A stretch of DNA of 64,000 nucleotides from Betaproteobacteria bacterium SCN1. GTDB lineage: Bacteria; Pseudomonadota; Gammaproteobacteria; Burkholderiales; Thiobacillaceae. Below are positions 35,958-47,600 of this stretch, piece by piece. How positions within the stretch are numbered: position 1 is the first letter of the stretch; each line of letters starts with the position of its first letter. Below the pieces are notes generated by a model that searched no databases, had not been told where the DNA came from, and was given only the letters and a program-made list of their open reading frames with translations. Made by a program: the position numbers and the translations under genes. The DNA lies in contig WBSF01000007.1 in the NCBI GenBank assembly GCA_008923315.1, positions 402,247 to 466,246 of the forward strand. The letters run 5' to 3'.

Positions 35958-37268
35958 ATGGATACGCTTTTAAACCGGAGCCGGGCCGCCGTCTGGCATC
36001 CCTGTACCCAGATGCGGCAGCTCGAAACAGCGCCGCCGCTCGCCGTCGCGCGCGGCGAAGGCATCTGGCTGATCGATCCCGACGGCCGGCGTTATCTCGA
36101 TGCGATTTCGTCCTGGTGGGTCAATCTCTTCGGCCATTGCAACCCGCGCATCAATGCGGCGATCGTCGACCAGCTCGGGAAAATCGAACATGTGATGCTC
36201 GCCGGCGCGACCCATGAGCCGGTGGTGGCATTGTCGGAACGCCTGGCACACCTGACTGGCCTGGGCCATGCCTTCTACGGCGCCGACGGCGCGTCGGCCA
36301 CCGAAATTGCGCTGAAAATGAGCGCTCACTACTGGCGAAATGCCGGCCAGACGGAAAAGACTGGTTTCGTCAGCCTCCAGAACGGTTACCACGGCGAAAC
36401 GGTGGGCGCGCTGTCGGTGACCGACATCCCCCTGTTCAAATCGACCTATGCCCCACTGCTGCGGCCGACCGCGCAGGTGCCGACGCCGGACGCCCGGCGG
36501 GCTGCGCCGGGCGAATCCGCCGAAGCCTGGGCGCTGCGCTGCGCCGACGCGCTGGAAGCGCATCTCGCCGAACATGCCGCCACGACCGCCGCCTTCATCC
36601 TGGAGCCGCTGGTGCAGGGGGCGGCAGGCATGGCAATGTATGCCCCTGTCTATCTGAAGCGCGCACGCGAAGTGTGCGACCGCTATCGGGTGCATCTGAT
36701 CGCCGACGAGATCGCCGTGGGGTTCGGTCGCACCGGCACGATGTTCGCCTGCGAGCAGGCCGGGGTGAGGCCCGATTTCGTTTGTCTGTCGAAGGGATTG
36801 ACCGGCGGTTATCTGCCGCTGTCGGCTGTGCTGACCACCGATGCGGTCTACGCCGCTTTCTACGGCGACGAAACTGCGCGGGGGTTTTTGCACTCGCATT
36901 CCTACACCGGCAATCCGCTCGCCTGCCGTGCGGCGCTGGCGGTGCTGGACATCTTCGAGCAGGACGACGTGATCGCGGCCAACCGCGACAAAGGGGAGAT
37001 TTTCACCGACATCATGCAGCCCGTATTCACCCATTCCGCCGTACGGCATCCGCGCCGGCTCGGCATGATCTGGGCGTTCGACGTGCCGGCGGCCACGCCG
37101 GGCTTCGCCGACCGTTTTCACCGTGCGGCGCTGGCCGCCGGCGCTTTCGTCCGTCCGGTCGGCCAGACGGTCTATGCGATGCCGCCCTACGTGACGACCG
37201 AGGAGGACATGCGTCATCTCGTCCGCGCGCTGACGGTGGGGCTCGCACCGGGCGTGATCGCGTCATGA
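35958..37268 (+). CDS. bioA: Adenosylmethionine-8-amino-7-oxononanoate aminotransferase
   Basis: A 436-aa PLP enzyme of biotin synthesis that makes 7,8-diaminopelargonate. Family segments are VWHPCTQM at the N-terminus, ISSWWVNLFGHCNPRIN, NGYHGETVGALS, DEIAVGFGRTG and the PLP lysine in CLSKGLTGGYLPLS. The start at 35958 gives the usual BioA beginning; the longer frame runs through the CIRCE region. The other bio genes are not here. Its stop overlaps the start of the metallo-nuclease by 4 nt. Confidence 0.92.
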   Translation: MDTLLNRSRAAVWHPCTQMRQLETAPPLAVARGEGIWLIDPDGRRYLDAISSWWVNLFGHCNPRINAAIVDQLGKIEHVMLAGATHEPVVALSERLAHLTGLGHAFYGADGASATEIALKMSAHYWRNAGQTEKTGFVSLQNGYHGETVGALSVTDIPLFKSTYAPLLRPTAQVPTPDARRAAPGESAEAWALRCADALEAHLAEHAATTAAFILEPLVQGAAGMAMYAPVYLKRAREVCDRYRVHLIADEIAVGFGRTGTMFACEQAGVRPDFVCLSKGLTGGYLPLSAVLTTDAVYAAFYGDETARGFLHSHSYTGNPLACRAALAVLDIFEQDDVIAANRDKGEIFTDIMQPVFTHSAVRHPRRLGMIWAFDVPAATPGFADRFHRAALAAGAFVRPVGQTVYAMPPYVTTEEDMRHLVRALTVGLAPGVIAS

Positions 37269-38686
37269 GGCTGGGTTTTCTCGGCGCAGCGCGCGAAGTC
37301 ACTGGATCGAGTTATCTGGTCGAGACCGGCGGCCTGCGTTTCCTGGTCGACTGCGGCATGTTCCAGGGCGGACGCGAGGCGCGCGCCAAGAACGACCGCG
37401 CGTTCGATTTCGATCCGGCCAGCATCGATTTCGTGCTGCTCACCCATGCTCACATCGATCATTCCGGCCTGCTGCCGCGACTCGTCGCGCTGGGGTTCAA
37501 GGGGACGATCCATGCGACCCGCGCCACCTGCGACCTGCTTGCGGTGATGCTGCCCGATTCTGCGCACATCCAGGAAAAGGAAGCCGAATTCGATACGCTG
37601 CGGCGCTTTCACGCCAGTCTCAGGCGCGACCGCGCACGCGGCCGGCCGGATGCGGCGCCGCTGTATACCGTGGCGCAGGCGCAGGCGAGCCTGAAGCGCC
37701 TGAACCCGGTGGACTACGATCTGGAGATCGCGCCGCATCCGCGCGTGCGCTGCACTTTCCGCGACGCCGGCCACATCCTCGGCTCGGCCATCCTCGAAGT
37801 CCAGGTCGAGGAAGGCGGCGCGCGCCGCAAGATCGTCTTCTCCGGCGACTTGGGCCAGCCAGGCCGGCCGCTGTTGCGCGATCCCACTCCCATTCTCGAC
37901 GCGGATTACCTGCTGGTCGAATCGACCTATGGCGACCGCAATCACAAAAGCCTGGACGCCACGCAGGACGAGCTGGTCGAGGCGGTCACCGAGACCATCG
38001 AGCGCCGGGGCGGCAATGTCGTCGTACCGGCCTTCGCCGTCGGCCGCACACAGGACATGCTCTATCTCCTGGCCGATCTGACGCGGCAGGGCCGTATCCC
38101 CAAACTGAACGTGTTCGTCGATTCGCCGATGGCCACCGCCGCCACCGAGATCACCTTCCGGCACATGGCCCTGCTGGACGACGAAACCCATGCACTGATG
38201 GGCAAGGGCGGCGGCGCGCAGTATTTCCGCAAACTCCAGTTCGTCGAGGACGTGGAGGAATCGAAGGCACTCGACCGCATCGCCGGCGGTGCCGTCATCA
38301 TCTCGGCCAGCGGCATGTGCGAAGCCGGCCGCATCAAGTTCCATCTGCGCGCCAACCTGCCACGGCGCGAATCCAGCGTGCTGATCACCGGCTTCCAGGC
38401 CGCCGGCACCTTCGGCCGCAAACTGGTCGACGGCATGAAGCGCGTGCGCCTGCTCGGCGAGGACATCAACGTGCGTGCCCGCCTCTATACCCTGGGCGGG
38501 CTGTCGGCTCACGCCGACCGCGATGCGTTGCTGGATTGGCTGGGGCATTTCCGGCAGGCGCCGCGCAAGGTGTTCGTGATACACGGTGAGGCCGGGGTGG
38601 CCGAAGGCTTTGCCGCCGCGCTTCATGCCCGTTTCGGCTGGGATGCCATGGCCCCGCAGACCGGTCAGCGCGCGGTGCTCGATTGA
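37265..38686 (+). CDS. Beta-CASP metallo-beta-lactamase RNase-like protein
   Basis: A 473-aa two-domain nuclease: an MBL domain with LTHAHIDHSGLLPRL (residue ~59), a GHILGSA segment and SGDLGQPGRPLLRDP, then the beta-CASP insertion and the RMMBL end (GGLSAHADRDALLDWL). The fold is that of archaeal-type CPSF and bacterial YSH1-like RNA endonucleases. RNA processing is inferred. It overlaps bioA and phospholipase A genes at both ends, forming one transcript. Confidence 0.88.
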   Translation: MRLGFLGAAREVTGSSYLVETGGLRFLVDCGMFQGGREARAKNDRAFDFDPASIDFVLLTHAHIDHSGLLPRLVALGFKGTIHATRATCDLLAVMLPDSAHIQEKEAEFDTLRRFHASLRRDRARGRPDAAPLYTVAQAQASLKRLNPVDYDLEIAPHPRVRCTFRDAGHILGSAILEVQVEEGGARRKIVFSGDLGQPGRPLLRDPTPILDADYLLVESTYGDRNHKSLDATQDELVEAVTETIERRGGNVVVPAFAVGRTQDMLYLLADLTRQGRIPKLNVFVDSPMATAATEITFRHMALLDDETHALMGKGGGAQYFRKLQFVEDVEESKALDRIAGGAVIISASGMCEAGRIKFHLRANLPRRESSVLITGFQAAGTFGRKLVDGMKRVRLLGEDINVRARLYTLGGLSAHADRDALLDWLGHFRQAPRKVFVIHGEAGVAEGFAAALHARFGWDAMAPQTGQRAVLD

Positions 38687-39729
38687 TGAGGATGCGCCGC
38701 CTGTTCGCGACCGCGTTGCTGCCGCTGGCGGGTCTGGGTGCGGCCCATGCCGCCTCGGTGGCGGAATGGGAAAGCTGCAGCGCGATTACCGCCGATGCCG
38801 ACCGGCTGGCCTGTTACGATCGCGTGTCGGGCCGTTCGCAGCCCGACGCGGCGGCGCCCGCCACAACCGCGCCGGCTGTCGCAGCATCGTCGCCCGACCC
38901 CGTGGCGGAGCCCGATCCCAAGCTGCTGTCGGCGCTGTCGCGGCACTGGGAACTGGACGACGAGGCCAAGCAGGGCGCCTTCCTGTTCCGTCCGCACAAG
39001 CCCAACTATTTTCTCCCGGTCAAATTCAGCAACCGGCCGAACAACATGCCGTTCCACAATGCACTGGGACAAACCGGGCTCGGGCTCGACGCCGTCGAAA
39101 CCGAGCTGCAGCTGAGCTTCAAGGTCAAGGCGATGGAAGGGGTTTTCGGCCACGACGATTTCGACCTGTGGTTCGGCTACACCACGACGTCCTACTGGCA
39201 GGCCTACAACGACACGATTTCCTCACCCTTCCGGGAGACGAACTACGAACCGGAAGCGATGCTGGTATGGCGCACCGATTACAGCCTGGCCGGCTTCCGG
39301 GGACGCTTCGTCAATTTTGGCCTGGTCCACCAGTCCAACGGCCGCGGCGAAACCCTGTCGCGCAGCTGGAACCGCGCCTACGCGCAACTTGGTTTCGAAC
39401 GGGGCAATCTGGCCGTACTGGTCCGGCCCTGGTATCGCATTCCGGAAAACGACCGCAAGGATGACAATCCCGACATCGGGAAATCTCTCGGCCACGGCGA
39501 TCTGCAACTGGTGTACCGGGACGGTCGTCAGTCCTATTCGCTGTTGCTGCGCAACAATCTGCGCCGCGAGAACAACCGCGGCGCCTTCGAGCTGAGCTGG
39601 CGTTTTCCGCTGTACGGACGCCTGAGCGGCTACGTGCAGTTTTTCAGCGGTTACGGCGAATCGCTGATCGACTACGACCATGTCCAGCAGACGCTCGGCT
39701 TCGGCATCAGCCTTACCGAGGGCATCTGA
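38686..39729 (+). CDS. pldA: Outer-membrane phospholipase A
   Basis: A 347-aa OMPLA-type protein. A signal peptide (about 1-21, AHA) is followed by a periplasmic proximal segment, EWESCSAI...ACYDRVSG, found in proteobacterial homologues, and a beta-barrel. The catalytic pair is His215 and Ser217 in GLVHQSNGRGE, with SRSWNR and the asparagine of the triad nearby. The barrel ends in a C-terminal hydrophobic residue (EGI). ATG at 38686 is preferred, overlapping the preceding stop by one base; a TTG at 38683 is possible. It degrades phospholipids in the outer leaflet. Confidence 0.9.
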   Translation: MRMRRLFATALLPLAGLGAAHAASVAEWESCSAITADADRLACYDRVSGRSQPDAAAPATTAPAVAASSPDPVAEPDPKLLSALSRHWELDDEAKQGAFLFRPHKPNYFLPVKFSNRPNNMPFHNALGQTGLGLDAVETELQLSFKVKAMEGVFGHDDFDLWFGYTTTSYWQAYNDTISSPFRETNYEPEAMLVWRTDYSLAGFRGRFVNFGLVHQSNGRGETLSRSWNRAYAQLGFERGNLAVLVRPWYRIPENDRKDDNPDIGKSLGHGDLQLVYRDGRQSYSLLLRNNLRRENNRGAFELSWRFPLYGRLSGYVQFFSGYGESLIDYDHVQQTLGFGISLTEGI

Positions 39730-40121
39730 GCGGAAGCTTCCGCCGCCCGAACGCTCCCTCTGCGCAAACGGCTCGCCGACGCACAAGAGCGCGCCCTGAC
39801 TGTCCGGCGGCGCCTTCCCTGACCGCCAAACCGCCCGCTTCAAGACCCGGGATTGCGCGATTTTTGACGCCCATCCGCGCACTTTCACCCATCGAAAAGG
39901 CCCGCCAAGCCCGTTCATCAGGCACGGTGAAAAATAAATTGCATATGAATCATATGGTTGCAAGCAACTACAACTAAAGTCGTATATCGTCCCCGCAGCC
40001 ATCTGGGGCATCGTCCGGTTGCACCCCGTCGAAGACGACGGAAACAGGCAAAACAGTTCACCCGCAAGATCGAGATCGACGCAATCTTGCGGCAACTGAG
40101 ACGAACCACAGGAAGCACACG
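39730..40121 (+). other. 392-nt non-coding region with palindromes before dinD
   Basis: No gene is supported here. The left part is GC-rich. Around 39930-40000 it turns AT-rich and has two CATATG copies (39942-39947 and 39951-39956) and an inverted GTTGC-AA-GCAAC (39957-39968), together an imperfect ~25-bp inverted repeat. It may be a promoter/operator for dinD. No SOS-type CTGT-N8-ACAG was seen. It also marks the left edge of the likely acquired stretch. Confidence 0.5.
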
Positions 40122-40985
40122 ATGGCAGACCCGACCGTTCCCCGGCTCACAGCCCAATTCGACGACATCAGCCAGCGCATGCCCGACGAAGGCATCGAAT
40201 TCTGGTTCGCCCGCGACCTGATGGAACCCTTGGGCTACGCCCGTTGGGAAAACTTCACGACCGCCATCCAGCGCGCCATCGAATCCTGCAAATCAACGGG
40301 CTACAACGAGGACGATCATTTTCGTGGCGTCACGAAAATGATCGAGGTGGGTAAGGGCGGTCAGCGTCCCGTGGACGACTTCATGCTCACCCGCTACGCC
40401 TGCTACCTCATTGCCCAGAACGGCGACCCGCGCAAGCCGGCCATCGCCTTTGCCCAGAGCTACTTTGCGGTACAGACCCGCAAGCAGGAACTGATCGAAG
40501 ACCGCATGCGCCTGCAAGCGCGTATGGAAGCGCGGGATCGCCTGCGCGAGTCGGAAAAGACGCTATCGCAAAACATCTACGAGCGCGGCGTGGACGATGT
40601 GGGGTTTGGCCGCATACGCGCCCAGGGAGACGCCGCCCTGTTCGGCGGCCACACCACACAGATGATGAAAGACAAATACGGCATCGTGCAAACCCGGCCT
40701 CTGGCCGACTTTTTGCCAACCCTGACGATGGCCGCCAAGAACCTGGCCACCGAAATGACCAACCACAACGTCGTTCAGGCCAGCCTGCAAGGCGAGCGGG
40801 CCATTGCCCAAGAGCACGTGCAAAACAACCAGAGCGTGCGGGACATTCTGGACCAGCGCGGCATCAAGCCCGAACACCTGCCCGCTGAAGAAGACATCAA
40901 GAAACTACAACGGCGCGTGAAATCGGAAGAAAAGAAACTCGAAAAACAATCCGGCAAATTGCCGAAACCTAACGATGCGCATTGA
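40122..40985 (+). CDS. dinD: DNA-damage-inducible protein D-like
   Basis: A 287-aa protein resembling E. coli DinD (274 aa). An N-terminal BRO-like domain begins EFWFARDLMEPLGYARWENF and includes the DFMLTRYACYLIAQNGD segment; the C-terminal part is helical and charged (IKKLQRRVKSEEKKLEKQ). In E. coli, DinD modulates RecA. Despite the name, no LexA box is evident upstream. Such genes are often on mobile or accessory DNA. Confidence 0.82.
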   Translation: MADPTVPRLTAQFDDISQRMPDEGIEFWFARDLMEPLGYARWENFTTAIQRAIESCKSTGYNEDDHFRGVTKMIEVGKGGQRPVDDFMLTRYACYLIAQNGDPRKPAIAFAQSYFAVQTRKQELIEDRMRLQARMEARDRLRESEKTLSQNIYERGVDDVGFGRIRAQGDAALFGGHTTQMMKDKYGIVQTRPLADFLPTLTMAAKNLATEMTNHNVVQASLQGERAIAQEHVQNNQSVRDILDQRGIKPEHLPAEEDIKKLQRRVKSEEKKLEKQSGKLPKPNDAH

Positions 40986-41041
40986 TTGGACAAGCTGCCT
41001 GATATGAAAGAGAGCGAAGCGGCGAATGAATCGGCGTGGGA

Positions 41042-41665
41042 ATGAGCAGCGTAAGTAAAGGTATAGACGGCATGAAACCGAGCCTGTGGAAACGCATGAC
41101 GGAAACGAATCTCTGGCAGGCAGCGTTTGTGCGGCCGTTTCCAACAGGAAAAGAAAACTGGAAAACCCGATTTATTTCGTTGCTGTCCTACGTGATTGGT
41201 ATTTTCCTTCTGATTCCTTTGATGAGCGCTTCATTGATAGATGACTATTTGACCTCCCCGATACCTTTGGAGCAGATGCAAAAAGTAAATGGAGTTCTTT
41301 CGGATATCGTGAATTGCCATAGATGCCCACAATTATTCACTATGAGAAAGCAATCGGGTGAGTTTATTGAATTTGGTACATCAATGAAGAATTTACTCGA
41401 ACTCAAACCGTATATTGGCAGAGAAATAACTGTTTGGTGGCAACGGGGATTCCATATCCCAAATAGCAGCGAAATAGGGTTTTTTAATAAGAAGGCTTAC
41501 GAAATACAGATATCAAAAAGCGGAGAAGTTCTAAATCAATACCAAGATAAAAGAAACGAGTGGGTTACACGTGATGCGAAGGATCATTGGTGGTTCTTAG
41601 GGGGGTTATTTTTAGGAGTGTGGCTCCCCTTTCGTATCTTGTGGAAATACCGCAAACCCAAGTGA
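41042..41665 (+). CDS. Membrane protein of unknown function beside the RTX gene
   Basis: A ~207-aa protein not recognised. It has one hydrophobic segment near residues 36-57, a mid region with a CHRC pair (VNCHRCPQL) and a second hydrophobic segment near the C-terminus (HWWFLGGLFLGVWLPFRI). Its base composition is visibly AT-richer than neighbours, which indicates transfer. It ends 34 nt before the RTX gene. It could be an accessory, immunity-like or unrelated protein. Met at 41072 is an alternative start with a better ribosome site. Confidence 0.6.
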   Translation: MSSVSKGIDGMKPSLWKRMTETNLWQAAFVRPFPTGKENWKTRFISLLSYVIGIFLLIPLMSASLIDDYLTSPIPLEQMQKVNGVLSDIVNCHRCPQLFTMRKQSGEFIEFGTSMKNLLELKPYIGREITVWWQRGFHIPNSSEIGFFNKKAYEIQISKSGEVLNQYQDKRNEWVTRDAKDHWWFLGGLFLGVWLPFRILWKYRKPK

Positions 41666-41699
41666 TGTGAGTCTTTTATTTACATTGAGGAGATAGATT

Positions 41700-44600
41700 A
41701 TGGCGACAAGTCCAGGGCAGGTTTTGGTTGATTTTATTGGCCTGCAGGCTACTCCAGTCAACATTACTAATGCAGTGCAAACGCAGCTTGCTTCAGGGGG
41801 TGTAAACCTAAGCGGATATGTGACGGCAGCGGCTAGTGCCATGCATGGTTTGACTTCACTTGCCACCACAATGTCGGGGATGCCAGAAGGCGTACTAACC
41901 AAGGCATTAGGTGGTGCAGCCGGCGTGCTGGCAATAGACGGACTGTTGAAAGACTACGGCAACTATCAGAGAGATACACAAAACGGCGGTAGCGTTACTG
42001 ATGGCACGCTGTTGTCCGGGCTTTCCAATGCAGCGGCTTTATTGGGTGCGATCGCTGCTGTTGGTGGAGCACCTCTGGTAGTGACAGGATTGGCCGCCGC
42101 CGCCGCTGTTGGCCTTGGCTATGCTGCCCTTAACAATGCCGATACCAACATCGCAAATGCCGCAGCCGATCTGCTCGGTGCTGCGAAAGACCTGTGCGAC
42201 TCCCTTGGTTCCGCCATGTCCGACCTGGCTGACGCATTGGCCGATGGAATCATTGGCGGCGCGCTTGGATTGGGCGACTGGTTGAACGGCATCGAGGCTG
42301 GTATCGCCGGTGCCGTCAACGACCTCTTCGACAACGCCAGCAACTGGCGCCCGCCCGTCGATCCGCTGGCGCTCGACCTTGACGGCGACGGCATCGAGAC
42401 CACCGGCCTTGCCGGCCATAACTCCATCCTCTTCGACCACGACGGTGACGGTATCCGCACCGCTACCGGATGGGTCAAATCCGACGACGGCCTGCTCGTC
42501 CTCGACCGTAACGGCAATGGATTGATCGACACCGGCGCAGAACTCTTCGGCGACAACACCGCCCTGACCAATGGCAGTACCGCCCCCAACGGCTTCGCCG
42601 CCCTGTCTCAGGAAGACACCAACGCCGACGGCAAGGTCGATGCGCTGGATGCGAATTTCGCCAACCTACGGATCTGGCGCGACCTCGACCAGGACGGCAT
42701 CAGCGATGAAGGTGAGTTGTTTACTCTGTCTGAACTCGGCATCGTCTCCCTGAGCGTGGCGTCGAACACCGCCAATCAGAACCTCGGCAACGGCAATACC
42801 CTGACGGGCACATCCAGCTTCACTCGCACCGATGGCAGCACCGGCAACATGGGCGAACTCGTCCTGGCGGAAGAGCGGTTCTACCGTGAATTTACCGACA
42901 CGGTCGCGATCAGCGCAGACGCGGCGGCGCTGCCCGAGATGAAAGGGAGCGGGGCGGTCAGGGATTTGAGGGAGGCGGCGAGCCTGTCGCCTGCATTGGC
43001 CGCTGCGATCGCTTCGCTGGAAAATGCCAGCCGCGCAACGGTTCTGGCGAATCTGGATCAGGTGATCGGGCTGTGGGCGGATACCGCAAGCGGGTTCGAC
43101 ACTTCGGCCGAAAGATTCCGGCTGCTCAATGCCGGCAGCATCCACGCCGGCAAGGACATGACGACGCTCATCAACGGAACGTCGAACTGGAGCCTCACGC
43201 TGAGCCCTACGCAGGTCATCGACATTCTGGAGGTGTTCAACGGTTCGCTCATGTACAGCGCATTTGAAAACGCTGCGCAGCCGCCGCACGGGCAACCTTT
43301 CCTGCCGCCCAACTGGATCGCCAACGCACCCTACGACCCGGACAAAATATACGTCGGCATCAGCAGCCAGCAGGCCGATCTGCTGGCGCAGAGCTATGGG
43401 GCGCTGAAGGAGTCGATCTATGCGGGGCTTGCGCAACTGCGGTTGCAGTCCTACCTCGACGAGGTCGATCTCGTGCTGACAGAGGCTGGCGGCATTACCC
43501 TGGATTTCGATGGGCTGAACGCGAAGCTCGACGCGGCCAGAACGACAGACCCCGCCAATGCGCTCGTCGATCTGATCGAACTCAACCGATACACGCCGGC
43601 TCTCGGTAGGCTCGGCTGGCAGGGGATGGACAAACTGCGCGCTTGGGTGGAGCAAAGCGCCACCGATCCGGCGATGGCTTCCGTTCTGAATGAGATGAAC
43701 GTGCGGTATGCGTCGGGCTCGATCTCGGGTGCGGCGACCCAGGACGTGCTGATGGGACAGGGCGGCAACGATTACCTGTACGGCAACGGTGGAAACGATC
43801 TACTGTCGGGTGGGGGCGGCAACGATCGCCTGTATGGGGGCGATGGTGACGACGTGCTGGACGGTGGTGCGGGAAACGACACACTGGACGGTGGGTACGG
43901 CAACGACATCTATCTCTTCGGTCGGGGGGCGGGGCAGGATACCGTGTCGAGCTACGACCCGACGGCGGGCAAGGTCGATGCGGTGCAGTTTGCGTCTGAT
44001 GTATTGCCGAACGATGTTTCTCTGAGCCGTTCAGGCGACAACCTGATTCTGTCGATCACCGGCACGTCCGACCAGTTGATCATCGGCAGCTATTTTTACA
44101 ATGATGCCGCCAGCGGTTTCTACCGGGTCGAAGAAATCCGTTTCGCCGACGGCACGGTGTGGGATGTTGAGGTGGTCAAGTCGAAGGTGCTTGCTGGCAG
44201 TGAAGCCGGGCAGACCCTGATTGGTTACGCAACGGGCGACGTGATCGATAGCGGAGGCGGCAACGACTATGTCTATGGCCGGGGTGGCAACGACCAACTG
44301 TTCGGAGGAGCCGGTAGTGACTATCTGGCCGGTGAAGCCGGGGACGACATGATCGACGGCGGCGCCGACAACGATCGTCTCTACGGCGGCGATGGTAATG
44401 ACGTTCTGGACGGCGGTGCGGGCAACGATATGCTGGACGGCGGTTATGGCAACGACGTCTATCTCTTTGGTCGGGGTTCTGGGCAAGACATGGTGTCAAG
44501 CTACGACCCGACAGTGGACAAGGTCGATGCGGTGCAGTTTGCCGCCGACGTATTGCCGGATGACATTTCGCTAAGTCGTTCAGGCGACAACCTGGTGCTG

Positions 44601-47600
44601 TCGATCAACGGAACGTCCGACCAACTGACAGTCAACAGCTATTTCTACAATGATGCCGCCAGTGGTTTCTACCGGGTCGAAGAAATCCGTTTCGCCGACG
44701 GCACGGTGTGGGACGTGGGGACAGTCAAGGCAAAAGCGATCGCAGGCAATGGGGCCGGGCAGAGCCTGACCGGCTACGCGACAGACGACGTGATCGACGC
44801 TGGAGGTGGCAACGATTATGTCTATGGCCGGGGTGGCAACGATCATCTACGCGGCGGCGCAGGTACGGACTTTCTGCATGGTGAAGCCGGCAACGATCGG
44901 CTCGACGGTGGTGCCGACAACGACCGCCTCTACGGTGGCGATGGCGATGACGTTCTGGACGGTGGAGCGGGCAATGACATGCTGGATGGCGGCTATGGCA
45001 ACGACGTCTATCTTTTTGGCCGGGGTTCTGGGCAGGACACGGTGTCGAGTTACGACCTGACGGTGGACAAGGTCGATGCGGTGCAGTTCGCAGTAGATGT
45101 ATTGCCTGGCGATGTATCGCTGAGCCGTTCAGGTGACAACCTGGTGCTGTCGATCAACGGCACGTCCGACCAACTGACGGTCAACAGCTATTTCTACGAT
45201 GACGGAAACAGCGCCTATCGGGTCGAGGAGATACGTTTCGCCGACGGCACGGTATGGAATATGGATACGGTCAAAGTAGAAGCGATCAGCGGCAGCGAAG
45301 CTGGTCAGAACTTGATCGGCTATGCGACGGACGACGTGATCGATGCCGGAGGCGGCAACGATTATGTCAGTGGCCGGGGTGGTAACGACCATCTGATAGG
45401 TGGCATGGGTACGGACCATCTGTATGGCGAAGCCGGCGATGATCTGCTCGATGGAGGCAGCGACAACGACTATCTCAACGGGGGGGATGGCGCTGACGTA
45501 TTGTTGGGCGGGTCCGGGAATGATGCTCTCTATGGAGGCAACGGGGACGACATCCTGGATGGTGGTACAGGCAACGACATGCTGGACGGCGGCTATGGTA
45601 ATGACGTCTATCTCTTTGGCCGTGGCTCGGATCAGGACATGGTGTCGAGCTATGACCCGACAGTGGGCAAGGTCGATGCGGTGCAGTTTGCCGCCGACGT
45701 ATTGCCGGGTGATGTATCGCTAAGCCGTTCAGGCGACAACCTGGTGCTGTCGATCAACGGTACGTCCGACCAACTGACAGTCAACAGCTATTTCTACAAT
45801 GATGGCAACAATGCCTACCGGGTCGAGGAGATTCGTTTTGCCGATGGCACGGTGTGGAGCGACTTGGAGGCGATCAAAGAATGGGTGATCGCTGGCAATG
45901 AGACCAGCCAGACGTTGGTGGGCTATGCGACGGACGATGTGATCGACGCCGGAGGCGGGAACGATTATGTCAGTGGTCGGGGTGGCAACGATCATCTACG
46001 CGGCGGCGCAGGTACGGACTATCTGTATGGCGAAGCTGGCGATGACCTGCTCGATGGCGGCAGCGACAACGACTACCTCAACGGGGGCGATGGCGCTGAC
46101 GTGTTGTTGGGTGGGGCCGGGAATGATGCTCTCTATGGCGGCAATGGCAACGACATTCTGGATGGCGGTACAGGCAACGACACGCTGGACGGTGGCTATG
46201 GCAACGATACCTACCTCTTTGGCCGGGGCGCGGGGCAGGACACGGTATCGAGCTACGATCCGACGGTGGGCAAGGTCGATGCGGTGCAGTTTGCCGCCGA
46301 CGTATTGCCGGGCGACGTTTCGTTGAGTCGTTCAGGCAACAATCTGGTGCTGTCGATCAACGGCACGTCTGACCGACTGACTGTCAATAACTATTTCTAC
46401 GATGACGCAAACAGCGGCTTATACCGTGTCGAGGAGATTCGCTTTGCCGACGGCACGGTGTGGGACGTGGCGGCAGTCAAGGCGAAGGCGATCGCGGGCA
46501 GCGAGGAAAGTCAGAACCTGACCGGTTATGCGACGGACGACGTGATCGACGCCGGGGGTGGCAACGACTACGTCTATGGCCGGGGTGGAAACGACCTGTT
46601 GTCTGGCGGGGCCGGCAATGATTATTTGTATGGTGAGGCCGGCGATGATCTGCTGGATGGAGGTGCCGATAACGACTATCTTCATGGGGGCGACGGCAAC
46701 GACATTCTGGACGGCGGCACAGGCAACGACACGCTGGACGGCGGCTATGGTAACGACGTTTACCTCTTCGGCCGAGGCTCAGGCCAGGACACAGTGTCGA
46801 GCTACGACCCGACAGTAGGCAAGGTCGATGCGGTGCAGTTTGCCGCCGACGTATTGCCGGGCGACGTTTCGTTGAGTCGTTCAGGCGACAATCTGATGTT
46901 GTCGATCAACGGCACGCCGGACCGCTTGACCATCAACAATTACTTCAACAATGATGGGGCTAACCCTTACCGGGTTGAGGAGATACGTTTCGCCGGCGGC
47001 ACGGTATGGGACGTGGCGGCAGTCAAGACAAAGGCGATCACCGGCAATGAAGCCGGGCAGAATCTGACTGGCTACGCGACGGACGACGTGATCGATGCAG
47101 GAGGCGGCAACGACTACGTCTATGGCCGGGGTGGTAATGATCATCTGCGCGGCGGCGCAGGTACGGATTATCTGTATGGTGAGGCCGGAAACGATCTTCT
47201 CGACGGGGGCAGCGACAACGACTACCTTCATGGAGGCGACGGCAACGACATTCTTGATGGTGGTACTGGCAACGACACGCTGGACGGCGGCTACGGCAAC
47301 GACATCTATCTCTTTGGCCGAGGTTCGGGCCAGGACACGGTGTCGAGCTACGACCCGACGGCAGGCAAGGTCGATGCGGTGCAGTTCACGACCGACGTAT
47401 TGCCGGGTGACGTTTCGTTGAGCCGTTCAGGTAATAATCTGGTGCTGTCGATCAACGGCACGTCTGACTGGCTGACTGTAAATAACTATTTCTACGATGA
47501 CGCCAACAGCGGCTTATACCGTGTCGAGGAGATTCGCTTTGCCGACGGCACGGTGTGGGACGTGGCGGCAGCCAAGGCGAAAGCGATCACCGGCGGCGAA

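Noticed and set aside
39930..40121. LexA (SOS) box expected upstream of dinD
   Set aside because: No CTGT-N8-ACAG or close variant was found; only unrelated palindromes.
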